DNA of 64,000 nucleotides from Syntrophus buswellii (GTDB lineage: Bacteria; Desulfobacterota; Syntrophia; Syntrophales; Syntrophaceae): the NCBI RefSeq assembly GCF_046097065.1, contig NZ_CP175563.1, forward strand, positions 1,178,001-1,242,000. Direction: 5' to 3'. Each line of letters opens with the position of its first letter. Position 1 is the stretch's first letter. The position numbers and the translations under genes are program-made. The notes beneath the pieces were generated by a model, which was given only the letters and a program-made list of their open reading frames with translations, ran no database searches and was not told where the DNA came from. This document shows positions 7,744-15,018 of the stretch, piece after piece.

Positions 7744-8928
7744 TTAATAGGCGCCTTTCCCTGCAATCATGACCCATGGCGTTTGAAGGAGAATCTTGAG
7801 GTCGAGCCAGAGAGACCACTCCCGGCTGTACTGAAGATCAAGCCGCACCATTTCGTCAAAACTGCAGGAACTGCGGCCTTTGACCTGCCAGAGACCGGTA
7901 ATTCCGGGTTTGACTTCCATAATCCTGCGACGATGCCAGGACTGATAATGTTCCAGTTCGTAGGGGATCGGGGGCCTGGGGCCGATGAGGGACATTTCGC
8001 CCCGCAGGACGTTGAGAAACTGCGGGATTTCGTCCAGGCTCGTCTTCCTCAGGAAGTGCCCGATCGGCGTAACGCGGGGGTCGCTCTGAATCTTGTAGAC
8101 CTGCTCCTGTTCCATTGAGGATGTATCGGAAGAGGCGGGATCCTTTTCAATGAGCGCCTTGATAAATTCCTGGTGGATGGTGGGGTCGTTGTCCACCCTC
8201 ATGCTTCGGAATTTCAGGAAGACAAAGGGCTTTCCGTTCAGCCCCAGTCTCGTCTGGCGAAAGAATACGGGGCCCGGGGAGGTCTTCTTGATGAGGATGG
8301 GAAGAACGAAAAAGCACGGCAGAAAGAACAGCAGCCCACCGAGGCTCCCGACAATGTCAAAGACTCGCTTGATCATCAGGGAGAGGGATTTCCCGCCTTT
8401 TTCTCGTTTGGCCTCCGGGGAGAAATAGAGCTTGAAGGACGATTCCTGTTCGGGGTCAAAGTCCATGGGATAACATTGAAAGGAAATGTGAACCGCGCTT
8501 AATTCCGGTCCGAGGATCTCGGCCAGTTGCTTCCTGACCCGCGTCAGCAGCTTTTCCCGGATCTCAAAGCGCTTTTCCTTGTCGATTTCCGTGTAGATGA
8601 CACCGATAACGGAGCAGGAGGCAAACCATCCCGCAATGTCCGTCTGACGGATGGGTGAGCAGACTCCCGCGATGAGCCTGCGCTCAAGATGTTCAAGGTC
8701 TTTGGTGCTCTTGGTCGATTCTTTTTTCAGGAGGGATTCCAGACCGATCTGCATGAGCAGGAAGGGCCGGCCCGTGCGGTCGGTACGCTGCCTCTCCCGG
8801 AGCAGCTTTTCCTGAAAGACGGCTTCGCTGCAGAATTCTTCAGCCGGGGATGGCGGGGAGAAGAATCGGACGGAGCTTGAGGAGGAACGGTATTCTGATT
8901 TCTCTTCGGCTTCTGATATCTTTGTCAT
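7744..8928 (-). CDS. Initiating sugar-phosphate transferase with degenerate GGDEF-like N-terminal domain
   Basis: The C-terminal half (about residues 185-394) is a bacterial sugar transferase of the WcaJ/EpsL type: KRVFDIVGSLGGLLFFLP is the membrane hairpin, and SPGPVFFRQTRLGLNGKPF, KFRSM, RKTSLDEIPQFLNVLRGEMS and GPRPP are its conserved motifs. It should move a sugar phosphate from a UDP-sugar to undecaprenyl phosphate and so start the repeat unit. Residues about 30-150 look like a GGDEF domain that has lost its active site: RTGRPFLLMQIGLE and DIAGWFASCSVIGVIYTE sit where the substrate-site Asp and the GGDEF loop would be. The gene has its own promoter in the 407-bp gap upstream and heads the diamino-sugar genes. 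Confidence 0.87.
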   Translation of the reverse strand: MTKISEAEEKSEYRSSSSSVRFFSPPSPAEEFCSEAVFQEKLLRERQRTDRTGRPFLLMQIGLESLLKKESTKSTKDLEHLERRLIAGVCSPIRQTDIAGWFASCSVIGVIYTEIDKEKRFEIREKLLTRVRKQLAEILGPELSAVHISFQCYPMDFDPEQESSFKLYFSPEAKREKGGKSLSLMIKRVFDIVGSLGGLLFFLPCFFVLPILIKKTSPGPVFFRQTRLGLNGKPFVFLKFRSMRVDNDPTIHQEFIKALIEKDPASSDTSSMEQEQVYKIQSDPRVTPIGHFLRKTSLDEIPQFLNVLRGEMSLIGPRPPIPYELEHYQSWHRRRIMEVKPGITGLWQVKGRSSCSFDEMVRLDLQYSREWSLWLDLKILLQTPWVMIAGKGAY

Positions 8929-9052
8929 GATGATCCCCTGCCGGTGGCCGGAAAAAATGGATCAAGAAGCCGTTGACGTAACCGCAGGCATTGATCCAAG
9001 TTTAATGTGCCTGACAACTTTGTTCTGCGCCTTTCCTCTGTGCGATGAACAC

Positions 9053-9081
9053 GTTATAGAAAAAACGGTTTAACTCGACAA
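9053..9081 (-). promoter_or_regulatory. Sigma-70-like promoter of the sugar-transferase operon
   Basis: Reading the minus strand, TTGTCG (9076-9081) and TATAAC (9053-9058) are separated by exactly 17 bp. The promoter lies 125 bp upstream of the sugar-transferase ATG at 8928. The shared 32-bp element (9086-9117) stops four bases before the -35 box, which is where a class II-type activator would bind. Apart from this promoter and element, the gap 8929-9335 shows no convincing gene. Confidence 0.6.
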
Positions 9082-9085
9082 TAGG

Positions 9086-9117
9086 GGAAAACCCTGATTT
9101 GCCCCTTCCAAAAACCT
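9086..9117 (-). repeat. 32-bp shared upstream element, copy A
   Basis: This element matches copy B (14921-14952) at 29 of 32 positions. On the minus strand it reads as two AGG(G/T)TTTT half-sites whose starts are 22 bp apart, that is two helical turns, with GGGG and CAAATC between them. It ends four bases upstream of a -35 box. Position, repeat phasing and recurrence upstream of a second exopolysaccharide operon suggest an activator-binding site. The cognate regulator is not identifiable in the window. Confidence 0.6.
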
Positions 9118-9335
9118 GAATCGTTTCGTCCCCAGGCTACGGAAAGGTACGGTCACGGAGGTTGGAACATGGATAAATCGGATGAGAATCAGCGTTGCCA
9201 CTGATATCTTTATACCATGCTTTGGCTTTGTCGTAAAGATTCCTGTCTCTCGTTGTTCAGGCAAAAAAATGTTGTACAATCCTGGGATCGTGGGGGAAGT
9301 TCGGTTAAGAATTCGGAATAATGCTCTGAAATCTG

Positions 9336-10430
9336 TCAGCCCGCCTGCTGCTTGAGGACGGCAATCTCCGCCATCAGCGCCACCCTGCTTTCATTGCTTT
9401 CCTTCAGCATGTTCAGCAGCTGCAGCACCCGCTCATCCTGCTGCTCTTTCCGTTCGAAAAGGATTCCCAGGCGGGAGTTCATGTCGGCCACGAGGCTTTC
9501 AAGAAGCTGGAGGCGGCTCTCGATGGACGAAAACTGCTGCTCCATCCCCGGGGTCCGTCGTTCCCCGTACTCGGGCATCAAAGGCAGATCGGCCTCCTGT
9601 TCCGCGCCCTGCTCCGGGAAGATGCCTCCGATTTTCCTTTCCGCAATGACTTCGTCAATGACGATTTTGTCGATGGTGCGGAGTTCATCGGCAAAGCCGT
9701 AAACAAGGGCCGCATCGCACAGGATGTTGATCAGCCGGGGAATTCCCCGGGCATAGCGGTGGATGGCGTCAATGGCCTCCGCCGTGAAGAGCTCGGGATT
9801 CTCCGCACCGGCAATGGACAGGCGATGGCGGATATAGCTGGCTGCTTCATCGCGGTCGAGACCGCTCAAATGGCAGTAGACCGTCACGCGCTGAACAAAC
9901 TGCTCCAGCCGCTTCTGCTGCAGCTTGTACTTCAGCTCCGGCTGGCCGACGAGGATCATCTGGATGAGGTGGTGCTTTTCCGATTCCAGGTTCGAAAGCA
10001 TGCGGATCTCCTCCACGGTGTTGTCCGGCAGGTTCTGGGCTTCATCGATGATCAGGGTCACCCGCTTTCTGCGAGAGAACTGCTTCAGAAGAAACGAGTG
10101 AATGAGATCGAGAAGCTCCGCTTTGTCCCGGGAGTCCGTCGGCAGCTCGAATTCCTGGCAGACCATTTTGAGGAACTGGGTCGGGGAAACCAGGGTCTGG
10201 TTGATTACGCCCACCTGGATGTTCTGTTGGATCTTGTTCAGAAGCAGATTGATCAGAGTCGTCTTTCCGGAGCCGATTTCCCCCGTGATGACGACGAATC
10301 CTTTGCTTTCCACAATGGCGTATTCCAGGTGGGTGTAGGCGTCCTCATGGACTTTGCTCATGAAGAGATAGGAGGGGTCCGGAGTCAGGTTAAAGGGGTT
10401 TTCCTTCAATCCGTAGAATGATTCGTACAT
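9336..10430 (-). CDS. XrtA/PEP-CTERM-associated ExeA-like AAA ATPase
   Basis: This 364-residue ATPase starts MYESFYGLKENPFNLTPDP, the standard opening of the ExeA/GspA-like ATPases found in XrtA exopolysaccharide loci. It has Walker A GEIGSGKTT near residue 50 and Walker B VTLIIDEAQNL. Downstream of the AAA core, a C-terminal region (about 290-360) is predicted coiled coil with MNSRLGILFERKEQQ heptads. It begins 14 bp after the kinase gene and is the last gene of the envelope block. In this family the ATPase is thought to power or regulate polymer assembly at the inner membrane; the exact role is not known. Confidence 0.86.
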   Translation of the reverse strand: MYESFYGLKENPFNLTPDPSYLFMSKVHEDAYTHLEYAIVESKGFVVITGEIGSGKTTLINLLLNKIQQNIQVGVINQTLVSPTQFLKMVCQEFELPTDSRDKAELLDLIHSFLLKQFSRRKRVTLIIDEAQNLPDNTVEEIRMLSNLESEKHHLIQMILVGQPELKYKLQQKRLEQFVQRVTVYCHLSGLDRDEAASYIRHRLSIAGAENPELFTAEAIDAIHRYARGIPRLINILCDAALVYGFADELRTIDKIVIDEVIAERKIGGIFPEQGAEQEADLPLMPEYGERRTPGMEQQFSSIESRLQLLESLVADMNSRLGILFERKEQQDERVLQLLNMLKESNESRVALMAEIAVLKQQAG

Positions 10431-10444
10431 GGGCGTTTTTTTCC

Positions 10445-11269
10445 TTAATCTCTGAGTTTGTTCAGAAGGGTGCCGATAACGGGCCTGTCCTTGAGCAGTT
10501 CAAAGGCCCGCTTCAGATCGTTCCTGGTCGTTTTTTCCGCTTCCACCACGAGCAGGATGCCGTCGATAAACCGGGCAAGGACGAGGGGGTCGGCGAACTC
10601 CAGGAGGGAGCAGCTGTCGAAGATAATGAAACGGTTCGAATAACGCTCCTTGAGCTCCATCACCAGGGATTCCATTTTCGGCGATCCCAGCAGCTCCGAC
10701 GAGTTGGTCAGAGGCCTTCCGCCGGGCAGGATGACCAGTTTTTCGATGCCGGGTGAGACCAGTAGGGCGCTGAGGGGAATGTCTTTGCGGAGATAGTCGG
10801 AAAGTCCCTGGTTGGCTTCAAAGCCGAAATAGCTGTGCACGGAGGGCTTGCGGAGATCGGAATCCACCAGCAGGGTGGTGCGGTCCATCTCCTGGGAAAT
10901 GCTGATGGCCAGGTTGATGGCCGTCAGCGTCTTTCCTTCACCGGGATTGGCGCTGGTGATCAGCAGGGCGTTTTTCCCTTCGTTGGCCATTTTGGACAGA
11001 ATGTGGGTGCGGAGCATTTTGACCCGGTTGGCCGCCGAGCTGCCCTTGCAATCGGGGATGATGTGATTCTGGAGAAGGTGCTCAAAATCCGCGGAAACGG
11101 TGCGCGTGTGGAGGTAAACGGGCGCCTGCGCCTCCTCCCGCCTGTCCCTTCGCCGGCGGCCCTGGATGCTCTCCGCGTCTTCGGGGGCTTCCGGAGCACG
11201 GGTGAACCTGTCGAAGAAATCGCCCCGCATTTCCTTGGCCTTTTCCAGCGCTTTCTGTATCTTGCTCAT
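10445..11269 (-). CDS. XrtA-associated CpsD/CapB-type tyrosine autokinase
   Basis: This 274-residue P-loop protein has the bacterial tyrosine-kinase (BY-kinase) core: Walker A SANPGEGKT, Walker A' LLVDSDLRKPS and Walker B RFIIFDS. It should be cytoplasmic and pair with the Wzz-like protein encoded just upstream, 51 bp away, to set polymer length. Two oddities are visible. The DxPP that usually follows Walker B is replaced by DSCS. The chain ends at PVIGTLLNKLRD with no tyrosine-rich tail, the usual autophosphorylation cluster. It may therefore work mainly as an ATPase switch. Confidence 0.85.
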   Translation of the reverse strand: MSKIQKALEKAKEMRGDFFDRFTRAPEAPEDAESIQGRRRRDRREEAQAPVYLHTRTVSADFEHLLQNHIIPDCKGSSAANRVKMLRTHILSKMANEGKNALLITSANPGEGKTLTAINLAISISQEMDRTTLLVDSDLRKPSVHSYFGFEANQGLSDYLRKDIPLSALLVSPGIEKLVILPGGRPLTNSSELLGSPKMESLVMELKERYSNRFIIFDSCSLLEFADPLVLARFIDGILLVVEAEKTTRNDLKRAFELLKDRPVIGTLLNKLRD

Positions 11270-11320
11270 GGCATACCCTGTTTCATCATGAAGTTTTCCT
11301 ATCCTGTTTACGGCCCGTCT

Positions 11321-12976
11321 TTAAAACATCAGCAACAATTTCCTCTGCAGGCGAATCCAGAGAATGTCCAGCGGTATGAGGAAGAAATGGACCAGGACGA
11401 GCAGCACGACTCCGGCAACGGCGCAAGCCGCCAGGATCATCAGCATTTTCCGGTCCAGCTTCCAGCTTTTTTTCTCTTCAGCGTGGCTCATGAAAGGCAT
11501 CACCGAGAGCACGGGAACACCGGCCAGCGAGTTCAGATCCGTCTCCGTCTTGACGGACCGGTCCAGGGACTCCTGGGCGGCGACCAGGGCGATCCCGGCA
11601 AACAGAGACAGGAAAAATCCGGCCAGGAGAATCTTGGGCCGGTCCGGCTTCGCCGGCTTTTCCGGGAAAGCGGCCGGTTCGATGATGGTGAATCGCTCCG
11701 CCTTCTGTGCTTCCTCCATCCCCTGGGCGACTTTGGCCTCCAGGAGTTTGTTCATGATGTCGTTGTATTTGTTCTTGGCGTTTTCGTAATCGCCCAGAAG
11801 GCCCTTGTATTCCGCTTCAATCATCGGGGCGCGGGTCAGCTTGCCCTGGTAGGCGCCCATCTGGCCCCGGATCTGGGCCGCCTGCTGCTGCAGGGAGCGG
11901 ATATCCAGCGCCGCCGTTTCAAGCTGGGTTTTCAGGGAGGTGTAGGCCGGATTGATGTTCGACCTTCCCGTCGGCTGGGTTCCCCTGCCTCCCGCCTTGT
12001 GCCCCTCGGCCAGCCGCTTCTCCAGCTCCCGGATTTCCCTCTTCAGGCGGATGATGTCCGGGTGCCTGTCGCTCAGGGTCGTCTGGCGATTGATCAACTC
12101 GCTGCGCAGGGCCTCCAGCCGGACCGCGGGGCTCTGTTCCACGTCTCCCATCCCCTTGTCGGTAATGTACTGATCCACCGTCGCCAGCTGGCTCTCCAGG
12201 TAGACCTTTCTTTCCTGGGCAATGCGGATCTGGGCGTTGGCCTGGTCAAGGTCGCGGCGGAGCTGGTCAAGGGCCTGCATGTTGCTCACGCCGTGTTCCG
12301 GCAGCTCTCCCATATGGGCGCTTTTCATGGCGCTGATCTGGTTGGCATAGCCGTCCATCTGCTTCTTGAGCTCAAGGAGCTGGGAATTGAGGAATTCCGC
12401 CGTTCCCGCGGCCCGCTCTTCCCGCTTCTTGAAATTCTCCTCCAGGTAAAGAGAGGACAGGATATTGGCGATCTTCTGCACCGTGGCCGGATCTTTTCCA
12501 CTGTAAGAGAGGGTGAAGGCGACCGTCGTTTCCTTTCCCGACGGGCGCCTGCTTTTGCCGAAATCGCTCGTGCTGATCGTTTCCAGGGCAATGTCGTCCC
12601 TCATGTTGGCGATCACTTCCTCCATGGCGAAGATGTTGCGCATTTCCGGATAGAGGTTGAAGCGGTTGATGATTTCGATAAGCCTGGCGCGGCTGAGGAT
12701 CTGCTGGGTAATGGTTGAAAGGCGCTCCTCCGCGTAGCTCGTGACCGATGTCCGGACATACTCCTGGGGAATCTGCTGCGTTTCAATGAGGATCGTGGAT
12801 TTGGAGACATAAACGGGGGGCAGGACAAAGGCCGTAAGAATCCCCAGAGGCAGAAGGGATAAAAACGTGACCAGGAACATTTTTCCCCGTTTCCTCAGCA
12901 GTCGCCTGACCAACTGCCTGAGTTCATGGAAATCCATTTGCTTTTGCGGCTGCATGGCCACTCGCCCCTGTTCCAT
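11321..12976 (-). CDS. Wzz/chain-length-determinant family protein
   Basis: This 551-residue inner-membrane polysaccharide co-polymerase has a first membrane segment near residues 32-53 (MFLVTFLSLLPLGILTAFVLP), a long periplasmic part dominated by coiled coil (about 180-410), and a PEKPAKPDRPKILLAGFFLSLFAGIAL proline motif with the second membrane segment. A further C-terminal hydrophobic segment (MLMILAACAVAGVVLLVLVHFFLIP) is typical of XrtA-associated chain-length proteins. The ATG at 12976 has GGAGAG ten bases upstream. It lacks its own kinase domain; the separate kinase gene follows directly. It should control chain length and connect synthesis to export. Confidence 0.87.
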   Translation of the reverse strand: MEQGRVAMQPQKQMDFHELRQLVRRLLRKRGKMFLVTFLSLLPLGILTAFVLPPVYVSKSTILIETQQIPQEYVRTSVTSYAEERLSTITQQILSRARLIEIINRFNLYPEMRNIFAMEEVIANMRDDIALETISTSDFGKSRRPSGKETTVAFTLSYSGKDPATVQKIANILSSLYLEENFKKREERAAGTAEFLNSQLLELKKQMDGYANQISAMKSAHMGELPEHGVSNMQALDQLRRDLDQANAQIRIAQERKVYLESQLATVDQYITDKGMGDVEQSPAVRLEALRSELINRQTTLSDRHPDIIRLKREIRELEKRLAEGHKAGGRGTQPTGRSNINPAYTSLKTQLETAALDIRSLQQQAAQIRGQMGAYQGKLTRAPMIEAEYKGLLGDYENAKNKYNDIMNKLLEAKVAQGMEEAQKAERFTIIEPAAFPEKPAKPDRPKILLAGFFLSLFAGIALVAAQESLDRSVKTETDLNSLAGVPVLSVMPFMSHAEEKKSWKLDRKMLMILAACAVAGVVLLVLVHFFLIPLDILWIRLQRKLLLMF

Positions 12977-13023
12977 AATCGTGATGCTCTCCGTTTGCTG
13001 TCGTCCTGTAAAACGACATCCCC

Positions 13024-14217
13024 TTACCAGGTGTAGGGGAAATTAAAGGTCAGAAGGATCCAGAACCGGTTGCGATCGATGGTCCTGTAGCGATCCAGGG
13101 TTTTGTCGTAGTCGTTGGCATAGGTGTACCCGACATCCAGCCGGTAATCCTTGGTGAAGGTGTAATAGAGGCTCGGTGAAATCGAATAGTATCGGGAATC
13201 TTCCTCGGAGGCCTCATATTTCGTATCGTCCGATTTGGTGAACGACAGCGCACCGCTCACAGCCGCGCCGAATTTTTCGGTGATTTTTCTGCTGGCGTTG
13301 GCATAAAAGCGGTCGACGTTGATCGGTTCGCCCTCGCTCGTGAAATTCATATCTCTCGAATAGCCGACGGTGGCGGAGGCCGTTTCCCAGGATTTTGTCG
13401 CGGAGACGTTGGCTGTCCAGTTCCAGTTGGTGTCCGTTTCTTCCCGCAGGCGGTATCTCGACTTGTGGTATTGTGCGTCGGAGTACCGGGCTCCCGCCGA
13501 AGCGTTGATCGTCAGGGTTTCCCGGAAACGGTAGGAAACTCCCAGGGAGAGCCCGTAGTTATCCACGGTGCTGTTGTCCGAGTCGTAGTGGGTGTAGAGG
13601 GGGGAGAGCGACAGGATGTAGCGGCGGTCATAAAAGGCGCGGCTGTACGTCAGGCTCACGGAATCGCTGGTGGTGTCTTCATCGTCCTCAGAGGTGTAAT
13701 CGGTCTGGGAGTGGGAGTAATTCAAGCCCAGGTCCGAAACCTCGCTCAAGGTGTAGGAGAGGCCCGCGCCGCCGGAATAGCGGTGCACGTCGGATTTTCT
13801 CGTGACCAGGCCGGTTTCCTCGAAATACGTATCCTTGGTGGTGTCCCGGCTGTAGCCGGCGTTGGCCCGGACGCTCAGCTTTTCCAGGAGCCGGTGCGAG
13901 AGGTTCAGCCCGTAATACTGGTTGGTGACATCTTCATCGCTGTAATCCGCATACCTCAGCACGTTCAGCTTTGCCGTGGCCCCCAGGTAGGTCCGCTCCG
14001 TTTTGTAGTCCAGCCGGAGTCCAGGACTGACCGTGAAGACGAAATCGTCCCGCTTCCGATCGTTGTGCTCGAAATCGATGTTGTCATCGTACTCGGTTCG
14101 AAGCCCGACCGACGGCGTGAGCGTGATTTCCGCCGCCTGGGACGACGGAAGAAAAAAAGGGCACAAGAGCAGCAACAGGGAAAAAACAACGTACGGCAGC
14201 CGCTTGTTTTCGTTCAT
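13024..14217 (-). CDS. XrtA-associated outer-membrane beta-barrel protein
   Basis: This 397-residue protein has a signal peptide (RLPYVVFSLLLLLCPFFLPSSQA) and then alternating short beta strands with aromatic girdles (YLGATAKLNVLRYADYSD, YYGLNLSHRLLEKLSVRANAGYSRD), ending in FWILLTFNFPYTW with an aromatic C-terminal residue as expected for BAM substrates. I start it at the ATG at 14217 because AGGAGGG lies six bases upstream. Family and position between the export protein and Wzz suggest a barrel that takes part in exopolysaccharide export or anchoring. The specific function is not known. Confidence 0.82.
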   Translation of the reverse strand: MNENKRLPYVVFSLLLLLCPFFLPSSQAAEITLTPSVGLRTEYDDNIDFEHNDRKRDDFVFTVSPGLRLDYKTERTYLGATAKLNVLRYADYSDEDVTNQYYGLNLSHRLLEKLSVRANAGYSRDTTKDTYFEETGLVTRKSDVHRYSGGAGLSYTLSEVSDLGLNYSHSQTDYTSEDDEDTTSDSVSLTYSRAFYDRRYILSLSPLYTHYDSDNSTVDNYGLSLGVSYRFRETLTINASAGARYSDAQYHKSRYRLREETDTNWNWTANVSATKSWETASATVGYSRDMNFTSEGEPINVDRFYANASRKITEKFGAAVSGALSFTKSDDTKYEASEEDSRYYSISPSLYYTFTKDYRLDVGYTYANDYDKTLDRYRTIDRNRFWILLTFNFPYTW

Positions 14218-14262
14218 GAAGTCCCTCCTTTCCGGGGAATTGTCATGGAAATTTTCATTCAA

Positions 14263-14838
14263 TCAGGGGACCACGACCACATCGCCGCGCTTGAGGAAAA
14301 TATTCTGCTGGAGATTTTCCCCTTTCTTGACTTCATTGTAATCGAAGGGGATTTTTATATCCTTGCCGTTTTCCTTCCGCAGGATGAGGATTCTGCCCCC
14401 GGCGGCAAAGGGGTTGAGGTCGCCGGCCATCGCCAGGATCTGCATGACATCGGTTTCCTGCGTGATGGGAAACTGGCCGGGCTTGTTGACCTTGCCCACA
14501 ACGGAGGCCGTCATGCTGGGGGTTCGCAGCAGGATGACCGTGACGTTGGCGTCAGGGACATAGGCGGAGATTTTCTTCGTCACGATGTCGCGAAGTTCCG
14601 CAACGGTGAGATCGGAAACCTTCACCTCCTGGATGAGGGGGAAGGTAATGACGCCGTCGGGCGGGACGACGATCTCCCGGGTCAGGCTCTGATCCTTCCA
14701 CACGGAAATCTCCAGCGCATCGCCGGCGCCGATTCGGTATGAGCTGCTCTGTGCGCTCTGTGCGAAGGCTTCCCCAAGCGTCACGGCAAGCAGGAGGCAC
14801 AGAAGACAAAGGATGACGGGTGTTCCGATTCTTTTCAT
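14263..14838 (-). CDS. Wza-like polysaccharide export protein (Poly_export/SLBB)
   Basis: This 191-residue periplasmic protein has a signal peptide (TPVILCLLCLLLAVTLGEAFA) followed by the polysaccharide-export domain (YRIGAGDALEISVWKDQSLT, VVPPDGVITFPLIQEV) and one SLBB domain (VNKPGQFPITQETDVMQILAMAG). It is shorter than Wza and has no lipobox, so it resembles the short export proteins of XrtA loci that work with a separate barrel. I use the ATG at 14838, four bases after GGAGG; a GTG at 14850 is an alternative. It is the first gene of the envelope block, 51-83 bp upstream of which lie a -10 box and the shared 32-bp element. Confidence 0.87.
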   Translation of the reverse strand: MKRIGTPVILCLLCLLLAVTLGEAFAQSAQSSSYRIGAGDALEISVWKDQSLTREIVVPPDGVITFPLIQEVKVSDLTVAELRDIVTKKISAYVPDANVTVILLRTPSMTASVVGKVNKPGQFPITQETDVMQILAMAGDLNPFAAGGRILILRKENGKDIKIPFDYNEVKKGENLQQNIFLKRGDVVVVP

Positions 14839-14888
14839 TTTTCCCTCCACAAAAATCGATCTATTGGGGTCGGCGGACTTCGCAGGAT

Positions 14889-14894
14889 ACCATA
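14889..14894 (-). promoter_or_regulatory. Likely -10 box of the envelope-block operon
   Basis: On the minus strand TATGGT lies 26 bp downstream of copy B of the 32-bp element. In copy A the equivalent distance to TATAAC is 27 bp. There is no good -35 box here (GGATGA at the expected place), which would fit a promoter that needs an activator bound at the element. This is an inference from spacing only. Confidence 0.4.
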
Positions 14895-14920
14895 AGCGAA
14901 CATCCGCAGATCATCCATCA

Positions 14921-14952
14921 GGAAAACCCTGATTTGTCCCCTCCAAAACCCT
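14921..14952 (-). repeat. 32-bp shared upstream element, copy B
   Basis: Copy B differs from copy A (9086-9117) at three positions only. Its two half-sites are perfect AGGGTTTT direct repeats with a 22-bp period on the minus strand. It lies 83 bp upstream of the export-protein ATG. Finding the same element ahead of both the glycan block and the envelope block implies shared control of the two. Confidence 0.6.
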
Positions 14953-14989
14953 TATTTTTTGCTTTTCTCCCCGAGCGGGGCGTTTGCCC

Positions 14990-15016
14990 AGGCGCGGGAA
15001 GAGATTCCCGGCGCCT
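14990..15016 (-). terminator. GC-rich hairpin at the end of the TPR lipoprotein gene
   Basis: AGGCGCGGGAA (14990-15000) pairs with TTCCCGGCGCCT (15005-15016) around a GAGA loop with one bulged base, immediately after the stop of the TPR gene at 15019. There is no T tract on the minus strand, so it may stabilise the mRNA end rather than terminate alone. A second small CCCCG/CGGGG hairpin follows at about 14969-14980. Confidence 0.45.
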
Positions 15017-15018
15017 CT

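Noticed and set aside
9070..9279. Possible 69-residue minus-strand frame in the gap after the ATPase gene
   Set aside because: No ribosome-binding site, it runs through the 32-bp element and part of the promoter, and has no recognisable features.
10835..12718. Long open frame on the plus strand opposite the kinase and Wzz genes
   Set aside because: It lies fully antisense to well-supported genes and has the His/Gly/Arg-rich composition of a shadow frame in GC-rich DNA.
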